Shown: positions 44,445-52,622 of the stretch, piece by piece
Position numbering within the stretch: the first letter of the stretch is position 1
Layout of the letters: every line of letters begins with the position of its first letter
Assembly (NCBI GenBank): GCA_038206355.1
Contig: JBBRAY010000007.1
Coordinates: 57,860 to 121,859 of the forward strand
Reading direction: 5' to 3'
DNA length: 64,000 bases
DNA from: JAPLDB01 sp038206355
GTDB taxonomy: Bacteria; Bacteroidota; Bacteroidia; AKYH767-A; 2013-40CM-41-45
The notes under the pieces: model-generated
What the model was told of the DNA's origin: nothing
Seen by the model: the letters and a program-made list of their open reading frames with translations, nothing else
Databases searched by the model: none
Program-made: the position numbers and the translations under genes

Positions 44445-47330
44445 CTATTCAGACAGCGTTTCTGCATATTGTTCAATAGGAGGACATGCGCAAATTAAAT
44501 TTCTGTCTCCATATGCGTTATCAACACGCCCAACGCTAGCCCAGAATTTTTTCTCTTTAATATATGGTAAGGCAAATGCTGCTTTGGAACGTGAATAAGA
44601 ATGATCCCATTCATCTTTTGTAATTTCATTTAATGTATGAGGCGCATTTTTGAGCACATTATCCTTTCTGTCTGCAATCCCTTTTTCAATTTCATCAATC
44701 TCTCCACGAATGGAAATCATCGCATCACAAAAACGATCCAGTTCTGCCTTTGATTCGCTCTCTGTCGGTTCAATCATAATCGTTCCCGGCACAGGAAACG
44801 ACATCGTTGGTGCATGAAATCCGTAGTCCATTAATCGTTTCGCAATGTCTTCCACTTCTACCCCTGCAGATATTTTGAATGGCCTGCAATCCAGTATCAT
44901 TTCATGTGCACACCTGCCTTTTGTCCCCTGGTACAAAACAGGATAATGGTTTTCTAATTTCGACTTGATGTAATTTGCGTTCAATATCGCATATTTTGTC
45001 GAATCAGTCACCCCTTCCGCCCCCAGCATTTTTACATAGGCATAACTAATAAGTAGAATACTGGCACTTCCCCATGGTGCTGCACTTACTGCATGCGTTC
45101 CGCCTCGGCCACCGGTTTTTATTAATGGATGACCGGGAAGAAATGGTTCAAGATGCTTTGCCACACAAATGGGACCCATGCCCGGGCCTCCGCCTCCATG
45201 AGGTATCGAAAACGTTTTGTGAAGATTGAGGTGACAAACGTCGGCACCAATACGGGCAGGATTCGTCAACCCAACCTGCGCATTCATATTTGCGCCATCC
45301 ATATATACCTGACCTCCGCAGTCATGAATAATTTTTGTGATTTCAGAAATTCCCTCTTCAAATACGCCATGCGTGGAAGGGTATGTTACCATCAGGCAGG
45401 AAAGATTGGCTTTGTGTTGTTCGGCCTTTGCCCTCAAATCTGCAATGTCAATATTACCTGATTCATCGGTTTTTGTAACCACTACTTTCATTCCTGCCAT
45501 CACTGCGCTTGCCGGGTTCGTTCCGTGCGCACTCTGTGGAATTAATACAACGTTGCGGTGTGCATCACCCCTGCTGAGATGATATTCACGGATCACCATC
45601 AGTCCGGCATATTCTCCTTGTGCGCCTGAGTTGGGTTGTAATGAGGTAGCCGCAAATCCGGTGATGACAGATAAATAGTTTTCAAGCTCTTTAATAATGA
45701 CTGCATACCCTTCTGCCTGATCCACCGGCGCAAAAGGATGCATGTTACTCCAGTGTGCCCAGCTTAACGGAACCATTTCAGAAGTTGCATTCAGTTTCAT
45801 TGTGCAACTGCCAAGGGGTATCATCGAAAAATTCAACGAGAGGTCTTTGTTTTCCAGCGCGGTGATGTAACGCAACATTTCAGTCTCACTGTGGTGCGTG
45901 CTGAAAACCGGATGGGTAAGTATTTCTGAAGTCCTTTTCAATGAACCTGAAATAATTTCTTTTCCGGTCACTTTCATTTTTAAAAATTCTTCCCGGGTAA
46001 AGTTCTTCTTTGACTCAGTCGCAAATAAATTTACAAGCCGGAATAAATCATCTTCATCAGTCGCTTCGCTGATGCTGACTACAATCTTATTGTTATCAAC
46101 ATAACGAACATTGATTCCTTCTTCAGCCGCTTCACGCACAATTTTTTTCGCATCCTTAACCTCAACAAGGAGCGTATCGAAATAACTTTTATTCATCTGA
46201 CGATAGCCAAGATGCGTCAACGCAATTTCTGTCCATCGTGTTTTATTGTGAATCGTTTCAGAAATATTCTTCATTCCCTTTGGCCCGTGATATACAGCAT
46301 ACATTCCTGCCATCACAGCAAGCAGCACCTGAGCTGTACAAATATTTGAAGTGGCTTTATCGCGGCGGATGTGCTGCTCGCGGGTTTGCAATGCCATGCG
46401 TAACGCCCTGTTCCCGTGTACGTCAACACTTACTCCTATAATGCGCCCCGGCATCTCACGTTTATAGGATTCCTTCGCTGCAAAAAAAGCTGCATGCGGA
46501 CCACCATAACCGAGCAGAACACCAAACCGCTGTGAGTTTCCGAATACAATATCTGCTCCCCATTCTCCCGGAGGCGTAAGCATCACCAATGCCATCAGGT
46601 CACTCGCTACACCAACCTGTATTCCCAAAGCGTGTGCATCTTCTGTGAATTTTTTATAATCGTGAATTTCTCCGTTCGTTGCCGGATACTGAATGATGGC
46701 TCCGAAAAATGATTCATCGGTTTTTTCTTTTGTGAAATCACCGATCACCAGTTCTATTCCAAGTGGTGCTGATCGCGTAATCAACACATCAATGGTCTGC
46801 GGAAAGCATTCATTGCTCACAAATAATTTATTGGCATTGCGTTGCTCCTGTTCACGGCTGCGTGATGCAAAAAAAACGTGCATGGCTTCAGCAGCTGCAG
46901 TAGCTTCATCAAGAAGAGACGCATTGGCAATCTGCATTCCTGTAAGGTCAATCACCATGGTCTGGTAATTCAATAACGCTTCAAGCCTCCCTTGTGAAAT
47001 CTCCGCCTGGTAAGGTGTATAAGCTGTGTACCAGCCCGGGTTTTCTAAAATATTCCGTTGGATGACACCCGGAATGATGGGCTCTGAATATCCCAGTCCA
47101 ATATAGTTTTTATAAACTTTATTTTTCGATGCCGTGCTTTGTAATTCTTTGAGAAACTGACTTTCAGATTGCGCGGCCGGCAAAGCCAGTTTTTCTTTTA
47201 GCCTGATAGACGACGGAACGGTTTCATCAATCAGTTGATCCAATGATAAAGCATTTAACTCTTTCAGCATTTTTGGTAAATCATTTTCTGAGATACCGAT
47301 ATGCCGGCTGGCAAAATTATTTCGAAGCAT
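44445..47330 (-). CDS. gcvP: Glycine dehydrogenase (decarboxylating), fused single-chain P protein
   Basis: 961 residues; PLP-dependent P protein of the glycine cleavage system, which decarboxylates glycine and passes the aminomethyl group to lipoylated GcvH. Both halves are fused as in E. coli. The PLP lysine is near residue 705 in HLNLHKTFSIPHGGGGPGMGP. The N-terminal half begins FASRHIGISENDLPKML and has GLGYSEPIIPGVIQRNILENPGWYTAYTPYQ. lipA lies 1.2 kb away on the opposite strand; gcvH and gcvT are not in the window. Confidence 0.97.
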   Translation of the reverse strand: MLRNNFASRHIGISENDLPKMLKELNALSLDQLIDETVPSSIRLKEKLALPAAQSESQFLKELQSTASKNKVYKNYIGLGYSEPIIPGVIQRNILENPGWYTAYTPYQAEISQGRLEALLNYQTMVIDLTGMQIANASLLDEATAAAEAMHVFFASRSREQEQRNANKLFVSNECFPQTIDVLITRSAPLGIELVIGDFTKEKTDESFFGAIIQYPATNGEIHDYKKFTEDAHALGIQVGVASDLMALVMLTPPGEWGADIVFGNSQRFGVLLGYGGPHAAFFAAKESYKREMPGRIIGVSVDVHGNRALRMALQTREQHIRRDKATSNICTAQVLLAVMAGMYAVYHGPKGMKNISETIHNKTRWTEIALTHLGYRQMNKSYFDTLLVEVKDAKKIVREAAEEGINVRYVDNNKIVVSISEATDEDDLFRLVNLFATESKKNFTREEFLKMKVTGKEIISGSLKRTSEILTHPVFSTHHSETEMLRYITALENKDLSLNFSMIPLGSCTMKLNATSEMVPLSWAHWSNMHPFAPVDQAEGYAVIIKELENYLSVITGFAATSLQPNSGAQGEYAGLMVIREYHLSRGDAHRNVVLIPQSAHGTNPASAVMAGMKVVVTKTDESGNIDIADLRAKAEQHKANLSCLMVTYPSTHGVFEEGISEITKIIHDCGGQVYMDGANMNAQVGLTNPARIGADVCHLNLHKTFSIPHGGGGPGMGPICVAKHLEPFLPGHPLIKTGGRGGTHAVSAAPWGSASILLISYAYVKMLGAEGVTDSTKYAILNANYIKSKLENHYPVLYQGTKGRCAHEMILDCRPFKISAGVEVEDIAKRLMDYGFHAPTMSFPVPGTIMIEPTESESKAELDRFCDAMISIRGEIDEIEKGIADRKDNVLKNAPHTLNEITKDEWDHSYSRSKAAFALPYIKEKKFWASVGRVDNAYGDRNLICACPPIEQYAETLSE

Positions 47331-47602
47331 GGAATTTTAAGGTTTGCAGTAGTTGAACAGTGGAATCACAGGTAATAGCCCTGTTACTTGGATTGTTTTT
47401 TGGACTGCGAAAGTAGGAAAAGTTGCAGGTTATTTGATATTCATATAATAGTTGGAATTACCTGAATAGTGATGAGCACGATCTTCTTTGAAAGTAGGGT
47501 TCAATATTAAAAAAGACCTGGTTTTTTCCATTAGCTGAATGGAAACCTGACCACCGATAAAATCAATTCCATTTCCCGAATGAATCATAATCAGTATTTC
47601 CC

Positions 47603-47610
47603 TACTTTTG
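47603..47610 (+). promoter_or_regulatory. Candidate -7 box almost touching the start codon at 47621
   Basis: TACTTTTG, perfect TAnnTTTG, 10 nt before the ATG, implying a transcript with almost no leader. No -33 element at the expected distance. Confidence 0.45.
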
Positions 47611-47620
47611 TGCTTTATCG

Positions 47621-48382
47621 ATGAAACGGCTTTCCTTATTATTAATTATTTCCACTTATTGCCTGGTAGTAAACGCGCAAGACTCTGCTGCCGTTGCCAA
47701 TGACGTAACCATTCTCTTCAGAAAAGAAAGTAGCTTCGGACTTACTGCCCACAGCGGAGGTTTTGGTATTCTTTACCGCAATGCAAGGCATGTTTCTGTA
47801 TGGAGAAAACGTGTTATTGAAACTGAATTTGTAAGCATGCGTCATCCCAAGCAAACCAAGGTTATCAATGACCAGACTTCAGGCGATGCGAAGCCGTTTT
47901 TTTATGGTAAGCTCAACTATGTTTATTTAATCAGGGTAGGGTATGGTATGCAGAAAGTGATATTTGGTAAAGCAGAGCGAAGTGGAGTGGAGGTGCGTTA
48001 TAATTTATTTGCCGGAGGAGTTCTTGGACTTGCAAAACCTGTGTATAATGATGTTCTGGTAGATACTGATGATCCCGGGATTAAACTGGTGGCAACAAAA
48101 AAATATGATCCGCTCGATCCTCACCAGCACGAAGTATCTGATTTTTATGGTCCGGGCAGTTATTTCAAGGGCTTCGACCAGCTCACCATTTATCCCGGCC
48201 TCTACGGAAAATTTTCTATCAGCTTCGAATACTCTACTGTTCATCAGAAAGTAGCAATCATTGAAACTGGTATTGTAGCCGATGGCTTCCTCAAGACCAT
48301 ACCCATCATGGCTTATACAAAGAATAATCCATATTACGTGAATTTATTTGTGTCATTGTTATGGGGAGGAAAAAGGAACTAG
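47621..48382 (+). CDS. Exported protein of unknown function
   Basis: 253 residues with a signal peptide (cleavage near VVNAQ, residue 20). The mature part is rich in beta strands with aromatic ends (YVYLIRVGYGMQKVIFG, VRYNLFAGGVLGLAKPVY, YGKFSISFEYST, YYVNLFVSLLWGGKRN), which suggests a small outer-membrane barrel. A recurring conserved Bacteroidota protein type, but I cannot name it. It is 143 nt upstream of lipA. Confidence 0.75.
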   Translation: MKRLSLLLIISTYCLVVNAQDSAAVANDVTILFRKESSFGLTAHSGGFGILYRNARHVSVWRKRVIETEFVSMRHPKQTKVINDQTSGDAKPFFYGKLNYVYLIRVGYGMQKVIFGKAERSGVEVRYNLFAGGVLGLAKPVYNDVLVDTDDPGIKLVATKKYDPLDPHQHEVSDFYGPGSYFKGFDQLTIYPGLYGKFSISFEYSTVHQKVAIIETGIVADGFLKTIPIMAYTKNNPYYVNLFVSLLWGGKRN

Positions 48383-48446
48383 GTAAATGGTTGAGTAGTT
48401 TATTTGTTTAATTGTAAAAACCATAATTTTATCCCGGCTGTTCCCA

Positions 48447-48519
48447 ATTACTTAGTCACTCGGTCACTTAATCACCTCGTTACCTCGTCACCTCATCGCT
48501 CAATCACCTCATTACTTAT
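48447..48519. repeat. TCAC/CTCGT word-repeat island before lipA
   Basis: TTAGTCACTCGGTCACTTAA, TCACCTCGTTACCTCGTCAC and CTCATCGCTCAATCACCTCA run on in 73 bases, ending 6 nt before the lipA start. Confidence 0.65.
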
Positions 48520-48525
48520 CCCCAC

Positions 48526-49380
48526 TTGGAATCACCCGCTCAAATAAAAAAACCCTCCTGGTTAAAAGTAAAACTCCCTACCGGAGAGAACTATTCGCGT
48601 GTGCGTAATCTGGTTGATGAGCACAAACTGCACACGATTTGTCAGAGCGGAAATTGTCCGAACATGGGCGAATGTTGGGGAGCAGGAACTGCAACATTCA
48701 TGATATTGGGAAACATCTGTACCCGTTCATGTGGCTTTTGTTCTGTTGCAACCGGAAGACCGGAAGCCGTTGATCCTTTTGAGCCCTTGCGCGTTGCGAA
48801 AAGCATCAAGACCATGGGAATAAAACATGGGGTAATTACATGTGTTGACAGAGATGATCTGGAAGATGGCGGTGCTGAAATCTGGGTGCAGACGATCAGA
48901 AAAATCCGTGAGCTTTCTCCGGGATCAACAATGGAAACATTGATCGGTGATTTTGCAGGCAAATGGGAAAATCTTGAGCGCGTACTCGATGAAAAACCGG
49001 ATGTACTTTCTCATAATCTGGAAACAGTAAGGCGATTAACCAAACAGGTTCGTGTGCAAGCCAAATATGACCGTAGTCTGGAAGTATTAAAGCGTGCAAG
49101 CGAAAAACTCCAGCGTGTAAAATCAGGAATGATGCTTGGACTTGGTGAAACAAAAGATGAAGTACTTGAATCAATGAATGACCTTCGGGCAAACGGAGTG
49201 AATATTCTTACACTTGGTCAATACTTACAACCCACCAAAGAACATTTACCTGTTTGTGAATTCATTACACCTGAAACTTTTGCCGAATACAAAACTGCAG
49301 GAATGGAAATGGGTTTCCGCTATGTTGAAAGTGGCCCGCTGGTGAGGTCGAGTTACCATGCGGAGAAGCATATTTTCTGA
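48526..49380 (+). CDS. lipA: Lipoyl synthase
   Basis: 284 residues; radical-SAM enzyme inserting two sulfurs into protein-bound octanoate (for GcvH and 2-oxoacid dehydrogenases, both relevant here). Auxiliary cluster cysteines Cys39, Cys44 and Cys50 (CQSGNCPNMGEC), radical-SAM cysteines Cys65, Cys69 and Cys72 (CTRSCGFC) and the C-terminal RSSYHAE serine are intact. The start is TTG at 48526; upstream codons belong to a low-complexity word repeat and give no better choice. Confidence 0.96.
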   Translation: MESPAQIKKPSWLKVKLPTGENYSRVRNLVDEHKLHTICQSGNCPNMGECWGAGTATFMILGNICTRSCGFCSVATGRPEAVDPFEPLRVAKSIKTMGIKHGVITCVDRDDLEDGGAEIWVQTIRKIRELSPGSTMETLIGDFAGKWENLERVLDEKPDVLSHNLETVRRLTKQVRVQAKYDRSLEVLKRASEKLQRVKSGMMLGLGETKDEVLESMNDLRANGVNILTLGQYLQPTKEHLPVCEFITPETFAEYKTAGMEMGFRYVESGPLVRSSYHAEKHIF

Positions 49381-49436
49381 TAAAATATTTTCATGGATTT
49401 TACATTGATCTATTTCAAAAATTAAACCAACCACGA

Positions 49437-50074
49437 TTGAAAACGAAAATATTAATTTCTCTTGCATCATTCATTCTTTGTAGTATTTTTTCAATTGCAA
49501 AATGTGCATGTAGTTTGAACTACTCCGTTCACTCAGACGGGATGCAAACGGTTGCCTGCATGATGAACATGACAACGCAAACACAATTTTCGATCAGCAT
49601 GCAGCCTGGAGATTCAATATATTTTTTTGTTGGAAGTTCCCACAATTGTTACACAAATCAACTTTATGTTGCCTTCAATAATGATACTCTTTTCTACGGA
49701 CCTGCAGGGGATCCCGATCCTGGATTCTATTATTCGGCAATGGATAGCGGTCATTATCATTTCGATTATTTCTATGGTTTGGGCATGTAATCAAAGATGT
49801 ATTTGTAAACTTTGATGTGAATTTGGCAGTCGACAATAAGAAACAAAATCAAGATATTCGCTTATTACCTAGTTTTTCATACGGAATTTATAAGATAATT
49901 CCGTACGAAACAGTAACCCGCATTTGTGTAGTCAATAGTTCGGGAATTATTATTTATGAATCCTCAAAAAGTATTTCTGAAATCAATATTGCTAAATTTC
50001 CCGCCGGCATTTATTTTTATGCAATCACAGATGAAAAGGAAAATGTTTTCAGAGGAAGAATTGTAAAAGAGTAG
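49437..50074 (+). pseudogene. Small T9SS-type secreted protein split by a -1 frameshift
   Basis: The first frame (TTG at 49437 to the stop at 49788-49790) encodes a signal peptide and a 95-residue Cys-containing domain (KCACSLNYSVHSDGMQT... HYHFDYFYGLGM). The rest is in the -1 frame: HVIKDVFVNFDVNLAVDNKK, then a type A sorting-domain end (VTRICVVNSSGIIIYESSKS, FPAGIYFYAITDEKENVF) to 50074. The two join if the ribosome slips or a base is missing at T-TTG-GGC (49778-49784), a heptamer of the X-XXY-YYZ form in the zero frame. A simple one-base loss is the likelier explanation. The full product would be about 212 residues. Confidence 0.7.
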
Positions 50075-50081
50075 GCGCTTT

Positions 50082-50125
50082 TGATATTCGTAGATTCGTA
50101 ATCTTTCGCTATTCGTACCTTCGCG
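50082..50125. repeat. ATTCGTA word-repeat island before gap
   Basis: ATATTCGTAGATTCGTAAT then TTTCGCTATTCGTACCTTCG, ending about 3 nt before the gap start codon. Same word family as at 16846, 22264 and 25764. Confidence 0.65.
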
Positions 50126-50127
50126 CC

Positions 50128-51132
50128 ATGAAAAAAATCCGCGTCGCCATCAACGGCTTTGGCCGTATCGGAAGAATGACTACCCGCGTCCTTCTTCAAA
50201 GAGACAATATTGAACTTGTTGCTATCAATGACCTTACAGATACCAATACCCTTGCTCATCTTTTTAAATACGATTCCATCCATCGTACTTTTAATGGAAC
50301 AGTTACAGCTGAAACAGATCACTTATATATTAATGGGAAACAAATAAAAGTAATTGCAGAAAAAAATCCGGCCGATCTTCCCTGGCATACTTTAGATATA
50401 GATGTTGTTATTGAGTGCACAGGAAAATTTACAAATGCAGAAACTGCAGGTGCTCATTTAGCCGCCGGAGCAAAAAAAGTGGTGTTGTCATCTCCGTCAA
50501 AAGGTAAGGATGACATGAAAACAATTGTCATGGGGGTTAATGACAACACGATAACAGGAGAGGAAAAAATTATTTCAAATGCATCCTGCACCACCAACAA
50601 TGCAGCGCCGATGCTTAAAATACTGGATGATAACTGGGGAATTGAAACGGCATTTGTTACAACGATTCATTCTTATACCGGTGATCAGAATATTCATGAT
50701 GCGCCACATAAAGATTTAAGAAGAGCGAGGGCGGCTGCAGTGAGTATAATTCCAACAACCACCGGAGCTGCTAAAGCACTTGCGGAAGTCTTGCCCCATT
50801 TAAAGGGGAAACTGGGTGGTGCCGGGGTTCGGGTTCCTGTTCCCAATGGCTCCCTGACAGATATCACCTGTGTCCTCAAGAAACATCCTACAGCCGAAGA
50901 AATTAATGCAGCCTTTAAAAAAGCCTCTGAATCGCCTGGATTAATGGAAATCATCGAATATGTGACTGATCCAATTGTATCAATTGACATCGTGGATAAT
51001 CCACATTCCTGCATTATTGACTCATTATTGACGTCTGTGCTTGAGGGAATGGTTAAAGTCGTAGGGTGGTATGACAATGAAATAGGATACAGTAACAGGC
51101 TGGCTGATTTAGTTACGAAAATAAATTCCTGA
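50128..51132 (+). CDS. gap: Glyceraldehyde-3-phosphate dehydrogenase, type I
   Basis: 334 residues; oxidises and phosphorylates glyceraldehyde-3-phosphate with NAD(P). N-terminal Rossmann motif VAINGFGRIGR, catalytic Cys154 in SNASCTTN, His in TTIHSYTGDQ, and the conserved RRARAAAVSIIPTTTGAAKA and NGSLTDI. C-terminal WYDNEIGYSNRL is diagnostic. The start codon follows directly after a word-repeat island. Confidence 0.97.
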   Translation: MKKIRVAINGFGRIGRMTTRVLLQRDNIELVAINDLTDTNTLAHLFKYDSIHRTFNGTVTAETDHLYINGKQIKVIAEKNPADLPWHTLDIDVVIECTGKFTNAETAGAHLAAGAKKVVLSSPSKGKDDMKTIVMGVNDNTITGEEKIISNASCTTNNAAPMLKILDDNWGIETAFVTTIHSYTGDQNIHDAPHKDLRRARAAAVSIIPTTTGAAKALAEVLPHLKGKLGGAGVRVPVPNGSLTDITCVLKKHPTAEEINAAFKKASESPGLMEIIEYVTDPIVSIDIVDNPHSCIIDSLLTSVLEGMVKVVGWYDNEIGYSNRLADLVTKINS

Positions 51133-51442
51133 AAAAATCGAATAAAGTTGCTTTTTTGCGATAATTTCAGCCTTTCTGACATTTAATTGATCATTTCTCA
51201 ACGTTCTTCACAAAAATTTTTTTTGCAGGAGATATTTTTTGTCTACTGTTGTCCCACATTACGGAACATTTTGTCAGTTCTATTTGTTGTTTAGCGGAAA
51301 TATATACCCAAAACGTTAATTGGGGGTTAAATTTCAGTCAGTAGTCAAAGTTAATATTGACAATTGCGTTTGATAACTTAATGGTATGGTAATTGAAAAT
51401 CGACACGCCACGCCAAATAAATGACCTTATTTGTTCCGAATT
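51133..51442. other. Intergenic region after gap
   Basis: About 310 bases. No gene, tRNA or strong hairpin seen. AT-rich, with a few TTG/TATTTG-like fragments near the downstream small gene, none at consensus spacing. Confidence 0.4.
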
Positions 51443-51634
51443 ATGATAACCAGTATGATTAAAAGATTAGACAGAAGAAGAGACCGCAGCCGCAGAAAAA
51501 AAGTAAAAGGCGAACATGATGCAAGCACACGCATCAAGGTTCAGCTTGATCACAAAACGATGATGATCGTACATAGCATGAGCGCTTTTAAAATGTGGAA
51601 AAAGCGTTACCCTCTGGCTAGGGTTATTGCGTAA
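51443..51634 (+). CDS. Small basic protein of unknown function
   Basis: 63 residues from the ATG at 51443 (59 if Met at 51455 is used). Highly basic N-terminus (MIKRLDRRRDRSRRKKVKG) then IKVQLDHKTMMIVHSMSAFKMWKKRYP, a possible helix pair. The composition suggests RNA or DNA binding, but no family is recognised. It sits directly upstream of the tRNA-tuf operon. Coding status rests on clean frame, plausible composition and position only. Confidence 0.5.
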   Translation: MITSMIKRLDRRRDRSRRKKVKGEHDASTRIKVQLDHKTMMIVHSMSAFKMWKKRYPLARVIA

Positions 51635-51715
51635 GAATCCGCAATGCTTCTTCCGTGATTCAAAGTTTTTTGATGAACGGACGCATTTTTCAGCTATAAA
51701 AATTATCAACGATTA

Positions 51716-51746
51716 TTTGCACAGTAAATATTGTTGTTTACATTTG
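51716..51746 (+). promoter_or_regulatory. Promoter of the tRNA-tuf operon
   Basis: TTTG (51716-51719), exactly 19 nt, TACATTTG (51739-51746). This is a full Bacteroidota promoter, about 125 nt upstream of the first tRNA. A CCCC/GGGG hairpin with an A-rich loop (about 51750-51767) begins at the expected transcript start. Confidence 0.7.
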
Positions 51747-51872
51747 CGTCCCCAAAAAAATGGGGGTGTATTTTCCTTGAAAATATATTGAAAATTGCCG
51801 ATGACCAGCAATTCAGATGGTAAATGAGATTATTACGCCTGAGTTGAGTGAAGTAGGTAAGTATTGATAAAA

Positions 51873-51946
51873 GCCGATGTAGCTCAGTTGGTCAGAGCTA
51901 CTGATTTGTAATCAGTAGGTCGGGGGTTCGAATCCCTCCATCGGCT
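51873..51946 (+). tRNA. tRNA-Thr (anticodon TGT)
   Basis: Complete cloverleaf of 74 nt: acceptor GCCGATG/CATCGGC, D stem GCTC/GAGC, anticodon stem ACTGA/TCAGT with loop TTTGTAA (anticodon TGT), and T stem GGGGG/CCCTC (G-T and mismatch tolerant) with TTCGAAT. The 3' CCA is not encoded. First gene of the Thr-Tyr-Gly-Thr-tuf set. Confidence 0.95.
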
Positions 51947-51949
51947 CAT

Positions 51950-52008
51950 AATCACCGAAGCTTTAGCGAAGGTGATTCATAATCACCGGAGTAACAACAA
52001 AGGTGATT
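51950..52008. repeat. Two adjacent AATCACC...GGTGATT palindromic elements
   Basis: Two 28-nt elements, each AATCACC-N14-GGTGATT, at 51950-51977 (centre GAAGCTTTAGCGAA) and 51981-52008 (centre GGAGTAACAACAAA), separated by CAT. They lie between tRNA-Thr and tRNA-Tyr. A related GAAGCTTCGCTAAGGTGAT string is found at 14789-14807. Confidence 0.75.
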
Positions 52009-52070
52009 CTTATAAGTAGTTGCTTAATCGAAGGCGACTCAGGTTCTTTGAATATCAGAATGAATTGGAA

Positions 52071-52153
52071 GGGGCGATACCAGAGTGGCCAAATGGGGCA
52101 GACTGTAAATCTGCTGGCTTACGCCTACGGAGGTTCGAATCCTCCTCGCCCCA
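52071..52153 (+). tRNA. tRNA-Tyr (anticodon GTA)
   Basis: 83 nt with the long variable arm of class II tRNAs. Acceptor GGGGCGA/TCGCCCC, anticodon stem GCAGA/TCTGC with loop CTGTAAA (anticodon GTA), T stem GGAGG/CCTCC with TTCGAAT. CCA not encoded. Confidence 0.96.
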
Positions 52154-52206
52154 CATGGTCACAAGCGATGGATATGATTTCCGTATTCAGGAATGAAAAT
52201 AATTAA

Positions 52207-52279
52207 GCGGAAGTAGCTCATTTGGTAGAGCGATAGCCTTCCAAGCTATAGGTGGCGGGTTCGAGCCCCGTCTTCCGCT
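52207..52279 (+). tRNA. tRNA-Gly (anticodon TCC)
   Basis: 73 nt: acceptor GCGGAAG/CTTCCGC, D stem GCTC/GAGC, anticodon stem ATAGC/GCTAT with loop CTTCCAA (anticodon TCC), T loop TTCGAGC. CCA not encoded. Confidence 0.96.
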
Positions 52280-52318
52280 CAAAGTGGTAATAGGAAATGG
52301 AAAAATAGTAAAAGGTGT

Positions 52319-52356
52319 TTAGCCTCAAACTTTAAGACCTCAAACCTCAAAACCAG
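52319..52356. repeat. CCTCAAAC/CTTTAAGA word repeat before tRNA-Thr(GGT)
   Basis: CCTCAAACTTTAAGACCTCA then AACCTCAAAACC, a short word-repeat island 5 nt upstream of the tRNA. Confidence 0.5.
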
Positions 52357-52360
52357 AAAA

Positions 52361-52433
52361 GCCAATGTAGCTCAGTTGGTAGAGCACATCCTTGGTAGGG
52401 ATGAGGTCACCGGTTCGATCCTGGTCATTGGCT
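52361..52433 (+). tRNA. tRNA-Thr (anticodon GGT)
   Basis: 73 nt: acceptor GCCAATG/CATTGGC, D stem GCTC/GAGC, anticodon stem CATCC/GGATG with loop TTGGTAG (anticodon GGT), T stem ACCGG/CTGGT with loop TTCGATC. Two damaged copies of its 3' half follow at 52524 and 52623. Confidence 0.95.
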
Positions 52434-52523
52434 CAGAAGAAAGAAGAAGAAGGAAAACAAATAGTTTAGAAGAATAATTTGACCCGTGGAATTGATAAAA
52501 TAGAAAACCCGTCAGGGGAGTGT

Positions 52524-52571
52524 GTCACCGGTTCGTCCCGATAGCTATCGGGACTGGTCATTGGCTCAGAA
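52524..52571 (+). pseudogene. tRNA-Thr remnant 1 with an 18-nt palindrome in the T-loop
   Basis: GTCACCGGTTCG and CTGGTCATTGGCTCAGAAG match the intact tRNA-Thr(GGT) T arm, acceptor strand and 3' flank. Between them the three bases ATC of the T-loop are replaced by TCCCGATAGCTATCGGGA (52536-52553). The 5' half of the tRNA is not recognisable. Confidence 0.8.
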
Positions 52572-52622
52572 GTAAAAATTAGAGAAGAATATAAATAGAG
52601 AGTAATTTGAGTTCAGAATAGA

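Noticed and set aside
49778..49784. Calling programmed -1 frameshifting as established
   Set aside because: The heptamer fits the form, but a GGG A-site slip is weak and no stimulatory structure was seen; a one-base loss is simpler. Kept only as a question.
42639..50074. Prophage, integrative element or secretion-system island
   Set aside because: No integrase, phage structural gene or transposase was found anywhere in the window; the tRNA genes here are flanked by decayed tRNA copies and not by att-type repeats of an element.
51950..52008. CRISPR-like array of AATCACC repeats
   Set aside because: Only two units, which are palindromic throughout, with a 3-nt gap and no cas genes in the window.
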